Origin: Erysipelotrichales bacterium
GTDB taxonomy: Bacteria; Bacillota_I; Bacilli_A; Erysipelotrichales; Erysipelotrichaceae
Assembly (NCBI GenBank): GCA_910576855.1
Contig: CAJTJP010000010.1
Span: 1 to 64,000, forward strand
Direction: 5' to 3'
DNA: 64,000 nucleotides
Below the pieces are notes generated by a model that saw nothing but the letters and a program-made list of their open reading frames with translations, had not been told where the DNA came from and searched no databases. Of this stretch, positions 53,314 to 62,090 are shown piece by piece. Positions within the stretch are counted from its first letter, which is position 1. Every line of letters begins with the position of its first letter. Both the position numbers and the translations under genes were made by a program.

Positions 53314-54507
53314 ATGACAAAAATTATTTCGGTAAACGCAGGAAGCTCATCTTTGAAATTTCAGTTATTTGAAATGCCGCAGGAAACGGTTTTAACAAGC
53401 GGTAATGTGGAGCGCATCGGTCTTGAGGAAGGAATCTTTACGATTAAGGTCAACGGAAAAAAGGTTACGAAACGATTGCCGATTGCGGATCATGCGAAGG
53501 CAGTCAGCTTATTGATGGAAGCACTTGTAGAATACAAAATCGTTGCATCACTTGACGAAATCAAGGGCGTGGGTCATCGTGTCGTACAGGGCGGTGATTT
53601 CAGCAGCAGCCGTGTGATCGATGATGCGGTTGAGCAGGTGATCGTTGATATGTCAGAATTGGCCCCGCTGCACAATCCGGCCGGTCTTGTCGGCTATCGT
53701 GCATTTAAGGATGCGTTGCCAAATGCCGGCCATGTCGCTGTATTTGATACGGCTTTCCATCAAACCATGGGACAGGAAAGCTATTTATATCCGGTGCCGA
53801 TGAAATGGTATCGCGATTATAAGATTCGCCGTTACGGCTATCACGGAACCAGCCATCAGTATGTATCTCAGCGTTGTGCCCAGCTGATGAATCAGAATGT
53901 CGAGGATTTAAAAATCATCACATGTCATTTAGGAAACGGCGCAAGTATCTCTGCGGTTGACGGCGGTAAGTGCATCAATACCTCAATGGGCTTTACCCCG
54001 TTGGCAGGTATTATGATGGGTACTCGCTGCGGTGATATCGATCCTGCGATCGTCTGCTACATGATGAAGAAAACAGGAATGAGCGCTGAGGAAATGGATA
54101 ATGTATTAAACAAAGAAAGCGGAATGCTTGGAATCAGTGAAATCTCCAGTGATGCCCGTGATATTGAGCAGGCATGTGAGGAAGGCAAGGAAGGCGCCAT
54201 CATCGCTACCGATCTTTATGTCAATCGTATTATCAACACCATCGGCGGATATTTCGTACAGCTCGGCGGAGTTGATGCAATCGTATTTGCGGGCGGTATC
54301 GGTGAAAACGACCATAAGATTCGTCGCATGGTATGCGAAAAGCTCGAAAGCGCATTGGGAGTAAAAATCAATAAGGAACTTAATGCGAAGACTCGCGGTA
54401 CGGAGAAGCTTTTAAGCACTGAGGAAAGCAAGGTCAGCGTATGGCTCGTACCGACGAATGAGGAGCTTGTGATTGCACGTGATACGCAGCGTTTACTGGG
54501 CTTCTAA
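53314..54507 (+). CDS. ackA: Acetate kinase
   Basis: A 397-residue ASKHA-fold kinase. Motifs in order are SVNAGSSSLKFQ (about 5-16), GHRVVQGG, FDTAFH, RRYGYHGTSH, TCHLGNGASISAV, GFTPLAGIMMGTR and FAGGIGEN. It interconverts acetyl phosphate and acetate, yielding ATP in fermentation. A strong aggaggatatt site sits before ATG 53314, within the ylxM frame. No phosphotransacetylase is adjacent. Length from this start is normal, so the upstream YlxM part is extra if fused. Confidence 0.95.
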   Translation: MTKIISVNAGSSSLKFQLFEMPQETVLTSGNVERIGLEEGIFTIKVNGKKVTKRLPIADHAKAVSLLMEALVEYKIVASLDEIKGVGHRVVQGGDFSSSRVIDDAVEQVIVDMSELAPLHNPAGLVGYRAFKDALPNAGHVAVFDTAFHQTMGQESYLYPVPMKWYRDYKIRRYGYHGTSHQYVSQRCAQLMNQNVEDLKIITCHLGNGASISAVDGGKCINTSMGFTPLAGIMMGTRCGDIDPAIVCYMMKKTGMSAEEMDNVLNKESGMLGISEISSDARDIEQACEEGKEGAIIATDLYVNRIINTIGGYFVQLGGVDAIVFAGGIGENDHKIRRMVCEKLESALGVKINKELNAKTRGTEKLLSTEESKVSVWLVPTNEELVIARDTQRLLGF

Positions 54508-54509
54508 AC

Positions 54510-55460
54510 ATGCAGCGACTGTTTGATTGTATCACCGAATACGATACGATTACATTGTTCCGCCATATCGGTGCGGATGCAGATGCACTCGGAGCGCAGT
54601 TTGGCTTGAAGCAGTGGATTAATGAGAATTATCCGCAGAAAAGGGTATATGCACTCGGTGCTTCCGTAGGCTCGATTGCGGTTCATTATCCAAGCATTGA
54701 TGAAGCAGATGATGAAACGATTCAAAGCTCATTGGCGATCATCTTAGATACGGCCAATGCTTCACGCATTGATGATACACGTTGCTTAAACGCTGCCTTT
54801 AAAATCAAGATCGATCATCATATCTTTGTCGATGCGTATGCCGACATTGAATATATCGAGGATAAAAAGGGTGCAACATGTGAAATCTTAGCAAATATGT
54901 TTCAACAAAGAGGAGAAACACTCTCTAAGCAATGTGCGGAATATCTATACAGCGGCTTAATTGCCGATACGCTTCAGTTTTCGATCAATGCGACAACACC
55001 GCAGATGTTAAGAACAGCGGCCTATTTGGTAGAACAAGGGGTAGATGTTGCTAAGGTCAATGAAATGAATTTTTCTAAGAGCTTAAAGGAATATCGCTAT
55101 GAAACGTATATCAGAGAGCATGTACAGCTGTTTCATGAGCATATCGCTTTCTGTAAAATAACCAAAGCGGAGTATGAGCAGTTTGATTTGACTTATAATG
55201 AAGCCAAGGAAAAAACTTATGCGTTAAGTCATGTGAATGAATTTCATGCTTGGATATTGTTTGTGGAAAGCACAGACAGTAGCAATGAAATGCCGTTATA
55301 TAACGCTTCGATTCGTTCTCGCAATGTGATTATCAATGATATTGCGATGAATTTTAACGGCGGTGGGCATCGTTATGCCTGCGGTGCGAAAAATTTAACC
55401 GAAGCACAAATCACGGAGTTGCTAGAACAGCTTTCACAGCGTATCAACAATAAGGGATAA
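54510..55460 (+). CDS. nrnA: DHH/DHHA1 phosphoesterase, NrnA-like
   Basis: A 316-residue DHH-family enzyme. Motifs are RHIGADADALGAQFG (about 18-32), LDTANASR, KIDHH and the C-terminal DHHA1 motif FNGGGHRYACGAKN. The first motif is H-I-G-A-D-A-D rather than the common H-x-x-P-D-x-D. NrnA degrades very short RNA and adenosine bisphosphate in the cytosol. The gene starts two bases after ackA, indicating one transcript. Confidence 0.92.
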   Translation: MQRLFDCITEYDTITLFRHIGADADALGAQFGLKQWINENYPQKRVYALGASVGSIAVHYPSIDEADDETIQSSLAIILDTANASRIDDTRCLNAAFKIKIDHHIFVDAYADIEYIEDKKGATCEILANMFQQRGETLSKQCAEYLYSGLIADTLQFSINATTPQMLRTAAYLVEQGVDVAKVNEMNFSKSLKEYRYETYIREHVQLFHEHIAFCKITKAEYEQFDLTYNEAKEKTYALSHVNEFHAWILFVESTDSSNEMPLYNASIRSRNVIINDIAMNFNGGGHRYACGAKNLTEAQITELLEQLSQRINNKG

Positions 55461-55583
55461 TTGCCGAACGGCAGTATCTCTTTTTATTATCTCTCATTTA
55501 GTGAAAGGTGCTTTTTTATATCGCTGTATGATATAGAAAGCTTTGAAAGCTTATGTTATAATGTTGAAAAGAGAGGTATTCAT

Positions 55584-55952
55584 ATGAATATACAAGCATT
55601 TTGGGAAGCAGTTTTAGCACAGAAGGAACATGAAATCAGAAAATATTTTCATAAAGAAGCGTATATCAACTGGCATTGTACGAATGAACACTTTACCGTT
55701 GATGAATTTATGATTGCGAACTGTGAATATCCCGGCGATTGGGACGGTGAAATCGAACGCATAGAAACATTAAATGATTTGATTATAACAGTGGTGCGGG
55801 TTTATCCGAAAAATCAAGCTGCTTCTTTTCATGTTACATCTTTTTTCAAAATAAAGGACGATAAAATACAGGCGGTTGATGAATACTGGGCAGATGACGG
55901 CAATGCACCGAAATGGCGCATTGAGAAGCAGATAGGTAAAAAGATAAGGTGA
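55584..55952 (+). CDS. SnoaL/NTF2-like protein
   Basis: A 122-residue protein of the SnoaL-like fold. The opening FWEAVLAQKEHEIRKYFHKEAYINWHCTNEHFTVDEFM and the later FHVTSFFKIKDDKIQAVDEYWADDG are typical. Members bind small ligands or act as isomerases; no ligand is evident. ATG 55584 follows gagaggtattcat. A -10-like ttataatg lies just upstream, so it probably has its own promoter. Confidence 0.85.
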   Translation: MNIQAFWEAVLAQKEHEIRKYFHKEAYINWHCTNEHFTVDEFMIANCEYPGDWDGEIERIETLNDLIITVVRVYPKNQAASFHVTSFFKIKDDKIQAVDEYWADDGNAPKWRIEKQIGKKIR

Positions 55953-56083
55953 TGACCTGTGATTACACACGTATTATTCAGGTGAAATACAGAAGTCAAC
56001 CGTAAACAGTATTTAATTTTGTATATAAGGAAACGAAACAGGTAAAGATATGATATAATGATACAAAGAAAGCAGGTGTTGTC

Positions 56084-59000
56084 GTGAGTGTTCATCTTCA
56101 TGTCAGAAGCTGTTATACGCTGTTGAATTCCACATTAAGAATACCCGATATCGTATCGCATGCGAAAATGTGCGGCTATACATCGGTTTCGTTATGCGAT
56201 AAACAGGTCATGCATGGTGCGGCAGCTTTTTATCATGAAGCAAAAAAGCAGGGCATACATGCGATTTTCGGTATGGAATGTGACTGTACTCACGGTGATA
56301 CCGCATGCAACCTGATCGTATTGGCACGTGATGATATCGGCTATCAAAGTCTTTTGGCATTATCCACTCGCTATAATACCGATCGAACACCGGTCACTTT
56401 AGAGGAACTGAAGAAATATACAGAGCACTGCATCGTTTTGAACGGCGGTGATAATTCAACCTTAGAGGCGGCAATCGTCAAAGAGGACGAAGCACTGGTC
56501 AAAGAGCTTCTGACACTGTATAAGGACAGCTTTGTATCCTTTTATTGCGCGATTGCCTGTAATGATTCGGGCTTATTAAGAATCAAAAATCTGTTGTTGA
56601 AAAAATGTGCACAGGAACTGAATATCTCTACCTGTGCGTTATCGCGCGTTTATTACGGAAGCAAGGATGATGAGGAAAGCTATAAGATTCTCTGTGCGAT
56701 CGATCAGGGAGTTGCTTTACAGGATAAAACGCTGAATTATGCACCGCGGCGTTATTTCAGAAATCCCGAGGAAATGCAGGGCTTATATGAAGCAGAGGAT
56801 TTACAGATGACCGATGCGATTGCGAATCAATGTCAGGTCAGCTTTCAGTTTAATCATGTACATTTACCGCATTTCAAAAACAAGCTCAATATATCCAGTG
56901 AGGAGTATTTGCGCAAGCTGTGCTATAAAGGCTTAGCGAAGCGTATGAATTTTAAGAGTATTCCTGCTGAATATAAGCAACGACTTGACTATGAGCTTCA
57001 AGTAATTATATCAATGAACTATGCCGATTATTTTTTAATCGTTTATGACTTTATCCGCTATGCGCGAACTCAGGATATCTATGTCGGACCGGGCAGGGGA
57101 AGTGCTGCCGGCTCGCTTGTTGCCTACTGTTTGGGAATTACCCATGTCGATCCGATTCAATATCAGCTGTTGTTTGAACGCTTTTTGAATCCCGAGCGTA
57201 TTTCCATGCCTGATATCGATACTGATTTTCCCGATAACCGCCGTAACGAGGTCATCGATTATGTGCGTGATTTATACGGCAAGGAGCATGTCGCTCATAT
57301 TATTACGTTCAATACGCTGGGTGCGAAGCAGGTGCTGCGTGATATCGGTAAGGTCATGCGTGTCAATCAGCGTGATATCGATATGCTTTGTAAGCAGATT
57401 CCGTTTTTGCCTAAGGTTACTTTGAAATACGCATATGAACAAAATCCGCGCTTTAAACAAATGGTGAATTCCTCGAATCAGCTGCGCCATATTTATGAAA
57501 AGGCATTAAAGCTGGAAGGACTTCCAAGACACGCTTCTATGCATGCCGGCGGTATCGTTTTTTCCGCCGAACCGATCACCACGATCTGTCCGTTGATCGA
57601 AGTGGATGAGGGCATGTGCGCCACTCAGTTCACAATGGAATACTTAGAGGAACTCGGTTTGATCAAAATGGACTTTTTAGGACTCAGAAATCTGACGATC
57701 ATCGATGAAATCGTTCATGCGATCAATGCAGAGCGTAAAGAACCGTTAAATATCATGAAAATTCCTTTAGATGATAAAAAAAGTTATGAATTGCTTTGTC
57801 AATGCGATACGATCGGCATCTTTCAGTTAGAATCTGAAGGAATCAAAAATTTGATTCGGCAGCTGCAGCCTCGTGAATTTGAGGATATCGTTGCGACGAT
57901 AGCGCTGTATCGTCCCGGTCCGATGGAAAATATCCCCGAATACTTAAAGCGTAAAAAGAATCCGCAGTATATCGATTATATTCATCCGAGTCTGAAGCCG
58001 ATTTTAGAGCATACTTACGGCATTATGATCTATCAGGAGCAGATCATGCAGATATCACAGAAAATGGCGGGCTTTTCACTTGCCAAGGCTGATAATCTGC
58101 GTAAAGCGATCAGTAAAAAGCACAGTAATGAAATACGACAGTTGGAGACTGAATTTATTGAAGGCGCGGTAAAACAAGGCTATACGAAGGATTTGGCAAA
58201 GCATGTATATGAATTGATCATGAAGTTTGCGAATTACGGCTTTAATCGCTCTCATTCGGTTGCTTATGCACTTGTTGCGTATCAGCTTGCTTATTTAAAG
58301 GCAAATTATCCGCTGTATTTCTTTTGTTCCTTATTAAACAGCGTAATCGGGTCGGAAACAAAATCAAGCGAATATATCTTTGAAGCAAAGAAGCGGGGAA
58401 TTGCGGTGCTGGTGCCTTCTGTCAATGCATCCTTCGATCATTATGTGATTGAGAACAAGGCTTTGCGCTTTCCTTTGACTGCGATTAAGAATATCGGTTC
58501 AGCGGTTTGTGCGACAATCGTTGCAGAGCGCACGCAAAACGGTGAGTTTAACGATTACTTTGATTTTATTGCCCGTATGATAACAAAAAAGGTCAATAAA
58601 AAAACAGTGGAGACTTTGATTCATGCAGGTGCCTTGGATTGCTTTAAAATCAATCGTGCATCACTGCTCGCGACAATGGATGATGCATTTCGCTACGGTG
58701 ATTTGGTCAAAGTCGAGGATGAAAATCAGATCATGATTAAATTTGATTTAGTCAGCAAGCCGGCTGTGAAAACAATGCGTGAAAATGCGACGCTTCGCTC
58801 CATGAAAGAGCGTGAAGCAATCGGCTTTTATCTTTCCAAGCATCCGATCGAGGAGCTGAGAAAGGACATCAACGGAAACCTACAGCCGATCATCAGCTTA
58901 AGCGCAAAGCGCGGATATGTTCAGCTTTTGTGCTATTTAGAGCGAACACGCGAGCATCGAACGAAAAACGGCGATCTAATGATGTTTGGTGTAGGGGCAG

Positions 59001-59176
59001 ATGACAGCGGTAAAATCGATTTGGTGATTTTTCCGAAAATCTATCAGCAGTATCGAGATATATTGATGAAAGGCAATTATCTGTTGATCGATGCGATGAA
59101 AAAAGAGGAACAGTCTTGTATCGTCAATAAAATCGTTTATATTCCGATCGATGAAAAGCGTCAGGAAGCAGAATAG
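56084..59176 (+). CDS. dnaE: DNA polymerase III alpha subunit (DnaE)
   Basis: A 1030-residue C-family polymerase from a GTG start after gcaggtg. The PHP domain opens LHVRSCYTLLNSTLRI and is partly degenerate; the palm has YVGPGRGSAAGSLVAY and PDIDTDFPDNRRNEV with the catalytic aspartates; the fingers contain GLPRHASMHAGG and ALYRPGPMENIPEYL. The length is typical of Firmicutes DnaE, which works with PolC, extending primers on the lagging strand. The fork-associated OB region near the end is short. Confidence 0.95.
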   Translation: MSVHLHVRSCYTLLNSTLRIPDIVSHAKMCGYTSVSLCDKQVMHGAAAFYHEAKKQGIHAIFGMECDCTHGDTACNLIVLARDDIGYQSLLALSTRYNTDRTPVTLEELKKYTEHCIVLNGGDNSTLEAAIVKEDEALVKELLTLYKDSFVSFYCAIACNDSGLLRIKNLLLKKCAQELNISTCALSRVYYGSKDDEESYKILCAIDQGVALQDKTLNYAPRRYFRNPEEMQGLYEAEDLQMTDAIANQCQVSFQFNHVHLPHFKNKLNISSEEYLRKLCYKGLAKRMNFKSIPAEYKQRLDYELQVIISMNYADYFLIVYDFIRYARTQDIYVGPGRGSAAGSLVAYCLGITHVDPIQYQLLFERFLNPERISMPDIDTDFPDNRRNEVIDYVRDLYGKEHVAHIITFNTLGAKQVLRDIGKVMRVNQRDIDMLCKQIPFLPKVTLKYAYEQNPRFKQMVNSSNQLRHIYEKALKLEGLPRHASMHAGGIVFSAEPITTICPLIEVDEGMCATQFTMEYLEELGLIKMDFLGLRNLTIIDEIVHAINAERKEPLNIMKIPLDDKKSYELLCQCDTIGIFQLESEGIKNLIRQLQPREFEDIVATIALYRPGPMENIPEYLKRKKNPQYIDYIHPSLKPILEHTYGIMIYQEQIMQISQKMAGFSLAKADNLRKAISKKHSNEIRQLETEFIEGAVKQGYTKDLAKHVYELIMKFANYGFNRSHSVAYALVAYQLAYLKANYPLYFFCSLLNSVIGSETKSSEYIFEAKKRGIAVLVPSVNASFDHYVIENKALRFPLTAIKNIGSAVCATIVAERTQNGEFNDYFDFIARMITKKVNKKTVETLIHAGALDCFKINRASLLATMDDAFRYGDLVKVEDENQIMIKFDLVSKPAVKTMRENATLRSMKEREAIGFYLSKHPIEELRKDINGNLQPIISLSAKRGYVQLLCYLERTREHRTKNGDLMMFGVGADDSGKIDLVIFPKIYQQYRDILMKGNYLLIDAMKKEEQSCIVNKIVYIPIDEKRQEAE

Positions 59177-59239
59177 TGCATAGTCAAGCAGTCTTTTCCA
59201 GCGACGGACAATAAATTAAGCGCAAATGAAATAAAAAAC

Positions 59240-59268
59240 TTGTAATTACAGTAATTTTATGGTAATAT
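59240..59268 (+). promoter_or_regulatory. Promoter of rplU-prp-rpmA
   Basis: TTGTAA (59240-59245), 17 bases, TAATAT (59263-59268). Confidence 0.7.
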
Positions 59269-59274
59269 ACTACG

Positions 59275-59380
59275 TGTTGTATGTCCTTTCGGACTTACAA
59301 CCGCACATAATACGGGCAGTAAGTATGAGTGATCATCTCCGTATGCGGCGAGTCTTAAGCAAAAGAAGGAGGTGCGACAA
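59275..59380 (+). ncRNA. L21 ribosomal-protein leader
   Basis: The untranslated leader has a gtcctttcggac hairpin near 59283, then a longer pairing around catctccgtatgcggcgag, just before the ribosome site of rplU. The arrangement matches the L21 leader motif of Firmicutes, through which L21 limits its own synthesis. I have not folded it formally. Confidence 0.65.
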
Positions 59381-59692
59381 ATGTACGCAATTATCGAAAC
59401 AGGCGGAAAGCAAATCCGTGTTGAAGAGGGTGCAACAATTTTTGTTGAAAAGTTGAATGCACAGGAAGGCGAAGAAGTTGTGTTTGACAAGGTTGTAGTA
59501 TACGCAAACAGAACGACTCGTGTAGGTACACCTTATGTAAAGGGTGTTAAGGTAAATGCCAAGGTTGAAAAGCAGGGTAAAGGTAAGAAAATCACTATTT
59601 TCAAATACAAGGCGAAAAAAGGCAGCAGCCGTCGTAAACAAGGTCATCGTCAGCCATATACAAAACTGACTGTTACTTCTATCGAGGCTTAG
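59381..59692 (+). CDS. rplU: 50S ribosomal protein L21
   Basis: A 103-residue ribosomal protein, with [17 protein letters not shown] at the start, [15 protein letters not shown] in the middle and [21 protein letters not shown] near the end. It binds 23S rRNA in the large subunit. ATG 59381 follows ggaggtgcgacaa. It heads the rplU-prp-rpmA operon, the standard order in Firmicutes. Confidence 0.97.
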   Translation: MYAIIETGGKQIRVEEGATIFVEKLNAQEGEEVVFDKVVVYANRTTRVGTPYVKGVKVNAKVEKQGKGKKITIFKYKAKKGSSRRKQGHRQPYTKLTVTSIEA

Positions 59693-59698
59693 TCCGAT

Positions 59699-60013
59699 AT
59701 GATCAGGATCGACATTGAGCGCAAGCAGCAGATGATATCAAAAATAACGATATCAGGTCATGCGAATGCAGATGTCAAGGGCAAGGATTTGGTTTGTGCC
59801 GGAGTATCCTGTATCGCTATCGGTGCATTAAATGCACTGAATGAACTATATCCAAACTGTGATTTACGAATGGAGGAAGGCTTCATTCAAATCACAAATC
59901 ACCTGTTGAGTGAGCATGATGTACAAGTGATGCTGGAAATGCTTCGCGTACAGCTTATTACGATGCAGGAATCTTATAAAAACTATATTCAAGTAACAGA
60001 TCAGGAGGTGTGA
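59699..60013 (+). CDS. prp: Ribosomal-processing cysteine protease Prp
   Basis: A 104-residue protein with the Prp catalytic pair: His in [20 protein letters not shown] (H21) and Cys (C33). It removes the N-terminal extension of ribosomal protein L27, an essential step in many Firmicutes. The extension is present in the next gene. It begins six bases after rplU and reaches to three bases before the rpmA start, so substrate and protease are co-expressed. Confidence 0.93.
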   Translation: MIRIDIERKQQMISKITISGHANADVKGKDLVCAGVSCIAIGALNALNELYPNCDLRMEEGFIQITNHLLSEHDVQVMLEMLRVQLITMQESYKNYIQVTDQEV

Positions 60014-60015
60014 TT

Positions 60016-60300
60016 ATGAAATTTGTATTAGATATTCAGTTATTCGCTTCTAAAAAGGGAGTAGGTTCTACAAAAAACGGTCGTGATTCTCATTCCAAGC
60101 GTTTGGGAGCAAAACTTGCAGATGGACAGAAATGTCATGCCGGCAGTATCATTTATCGTCAGCGTGGGACTAAGATTCATCCGGGTACGAATGTAAAGCG
60201 CGGCGGTGATGATACCTTATTCGCAACCGTAAACGGTGTTGTGAAATATGAGCGTATGGGTAAGGACCGTAAAAAGGTTTCCGTTTATCCGACAGTGTAA
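60016..60300 (+). CDS. rpmA: 50S ribosomal protein L27 with cleavable N-terminus
   Basis: A 94-residue protein. The first eleven residues, [11 protein letters not shown], then [20 protein letters not shown], match the Firmicutes L27 precursor in which Prp cuts after Phe. The mature N-terminus reaches the peptidyl-transferase centre. ATG 60016 follows aggaggtgtgatt. A strong terminator follows the stop codon immediately. Confidence 0.96.
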   Translation: MKFVLDIQLFASKKGVGSTKNGRDSHSKRLGAKLADGQKCHAGSIIYRQRGTKIHPGTNVKRGGDDTLFATVNGVVKYERMGKDRKKVSVYPTV

Positions 60301-60302
60301 TA

Positions 60303-60330
60303 AAAAATCCCCGTATCGGGGATTTTATTT
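60303..60330 (+). terminator. Terminator of rplU-prp-rpmA
   Basis: The stem aaaatcccc/ggggatttt is followed by atttttgg. Confidence 0.85.
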
Positions 60331-60350
60331 TTGGAAGTGAGGTGCCAAGC

Positions 60351-61637
60351 ATGTTTATAGATCGTGTAAAGCTGCATATCAAAGCAGGAAAGGGCGGAGA
60401 CGGCATTGTTGCCTTTCGCCATGAGAAATACGTTGCCTATGGCGGACCGAGCGGCGGAGACGGCGGGCGCGGCGGAAATGTGATTTTTGAAGCGGATTCT
60501 CATAAGTCTACGCTGTTGGATCTGCGTTTTCAGCGCAAGCTGAAGGCTGAGGACGGCGGTAAAGGAAAAACAAAGAAGATGCACGGAGCGGACGGTGATG
60601 ATTTTATTGTAAAGGTACCGATCGGTACCTTGGTAAAGGACAGTGAAACCGGCGCAATTTTAGCTGATTTAACTAAAAATCATCAACGGGAGATTATTGC
60701 GAAGGGTGGAAAAGGCGGTCGCGGCAACTGGCATTTTCGCACCAGCAAAAACACAGCGCCGCAATACAGTGAGCTCGGTGAACCCGGAATTGAACGTGAC
60801 ATCGATGTGGAATTAAAGCTGTTGGCTGATGTCGGACTGGTCGGTTTTCCTTCCGTCGGTAAATCGACATTGTTGTCTGTCGTCAGTAAAGCGAAGCCGG
60901 AGATTGCCGATTATCATTTTACGACGATTACACCGAATTTAGGTGTCGTGCAAGTGCCTGACGGACGCAGTTTTGTGATGGCTGATCTGCCCGGATTGAT
61001 TGCCGGTGCCGCACAAGGTAAGGGCTTGGGACATCAGTTTCTGCGCCATATCGAACGCTGTCGCGTCATTATCCATGTGATCGATATGGGAGCCAATGAC
61101 GGACGTGATCCGCTAAAGGATTATCAAACGATCAATGATGAATTGAAACAATATGAATATCGTTTATTGGAGCGTCCGCAGATCGTAATTGCGAATAAGA
61201 TGGATTTAGATGATGCTGCAGAAAATTTAAGCAGATTTCGCAAGGCTTATCCCGATGTGGAAGTTTTCGAGGCAACGACGATTATCGCTGAGGGTTTAGA
61301 ATCGGTGTTATATCGTGCTGCCGATCTGCTTGAGGTGACGGAGCAGTTCCCGTTATTTCAGGATGAGGATTCAACCGCAGAGGGCGTATTGTATCAATTT
61401 AAGCCTGAGGAAGCACCGTTTACGATTCAAAAGCTTGCCGAACATGAATGGGAGGTCAGCGGACCGATCATCGAGCGTAATTTTTCCGCTTCAAAGCTTA
61501 CCAATGATGAGGATATCATGCGCTTTGCCCGCAGAATGCGTAAGCTGAACGTAGATCAGTCGCTTCGTGATGCAGGCTGTGTCAACGGTGATACCGTAGT
61601 CATCTGTAATATTGAATTTGTATTTGAGGATGAATAA
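60351..61637 (+). CDS. obgE: Obg-family GTPase
   Basis: A 428-residue protein. The glycine-rich Obg domain (about 2-157) has AGKGGDGIVAFRHEK and GPSGGDGGRGGNV; the G domain has GFPSVGKSTLLS, DLPGLIAGAAQGKGLGHQFL and NKMD; the C-terminal OCT domain ends the protein. Obg proteins act in 50S assembly and the stress response, and in Bacillus in sporulation. ATG 60351 follows aggtg by six bases; GTG 60342 overlaps that site. Confidence 0.96.
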   Translation: MFIDRVKLHIKAGKGGDGIVAFRHEKYVAYGGPSGGDGGRGGNVIFEADSHKSTLLDLRFQRKLKAEDGGKGKTKKMHGADGDDFIVKVPIGTLVKDSETGAILADLTKNHQREIIAKGGKGGRGNWHFRTSKNTAPQYSELGEPGIERDIDVELKLLADVGLVGFPSVGKSTLLSVVSKAKPEIADYHFTTITPNLGVVQVPDGRSFVMADLPGLIAGAAQGKGLGHQFLRHIERCRVIIHVIDMGANDGRDPLKDYQTINDELKQYEYRLLERPQIVIANKMDLDDAAENLSRFRKAYPDVEVFEATTIIAEGLESVLYRAADLLEVTEQFPLFQDEDSTAEGVLYQFKPEEAPFTIQKLAEHEWEVSGPIIERNFSASKLTNDEDIMRFARRMRKLNVDQSLRDAGCVNGDTVVICNIEFVFEDE

Positions 61638-61665
61638 AAAGGACAGGAATTTCTTGTCTTTTTTT
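61638..61665 (+). terminator. Terminator of obgE
   Basis: The stem gacagg/cttgtc is followed by T7. Confidence 0.75.
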
Positions 61666-61732
61666 ATAACAGAAAACAAAAACAATGAGATAGGATACCG
61701 TTTTATAATAAAATATATTTATCGCTGTGTCA

Positions 61733-61764
61733 AAAAGTGCAAAAAACTTGCTGAAAAGTGCAAA
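61733..61764 (+). repeat. Paired direct repeats, 21-bp period
   Basis: The sequence aaaagtgcaaa occurs at 61733-61743 and 61754-61764, exactly 21 bases apart, which is two helical turns. Such spacing suits a dimeric activator. Confidence 0.55.
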
Positions 61765-61828
61765 TACAGCTTTTCCATAATTAGGTATACTTGTAATGTA
61801 AACGCTCACAGTACACTTTTAATGTATA

Positions 61829-61939
61829 AAATCGTATACTTTTAGAAACAGAACAATATAGAGTTAAAAAAGTATGTTTTATGCATAAAAAAAGCAGGAA
61901 TTTCCTATTTGAAATCCTGTTCCTAAAAGTATACGATTT
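61829..61939. repeat. 23-bp inverted repeat enclosing a hairpin
   Basis: The arms at 61829-61851 and 61917-61939 match at 22 of 23 positions and contain the near-palindrome cgtatac. Between them is a stem caggaatttc/gaaatcctg followed on the minus strand by T7. Related half-sites with tacttttaa or tacacttttaa precede the left arm (about 61786 and 61811). The element lies 60 bases upstream of the glycosidase promoter. Confidence 0.8.
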
Positions 61940-61997
61940 GATATATTCGACTTGTTATATTGATCAGAGTGTATGAAAGGGGTATGGATATTATGGT

Positions 61998-62025
61998 TTG
62001 AAATAAATAAGAAAGAATGTACAAT
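61998..62025 (+). promoter_or_regulatory. Promoter of glycosidase gene
   Basis: TTGAAA (61998-62003), 16 bases, TACAAT (62020-62025). The leader contains an 8-bp hairpin gaaatatc/gatatttc (62042-62061). Confidence 0.65.
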
Positions 62026-62090
62026 CACAAGATAATGTAAAGAAATATCATCAGATATTTCAAAAAACTGGAAAGGAAAGGAAAGGGCAT

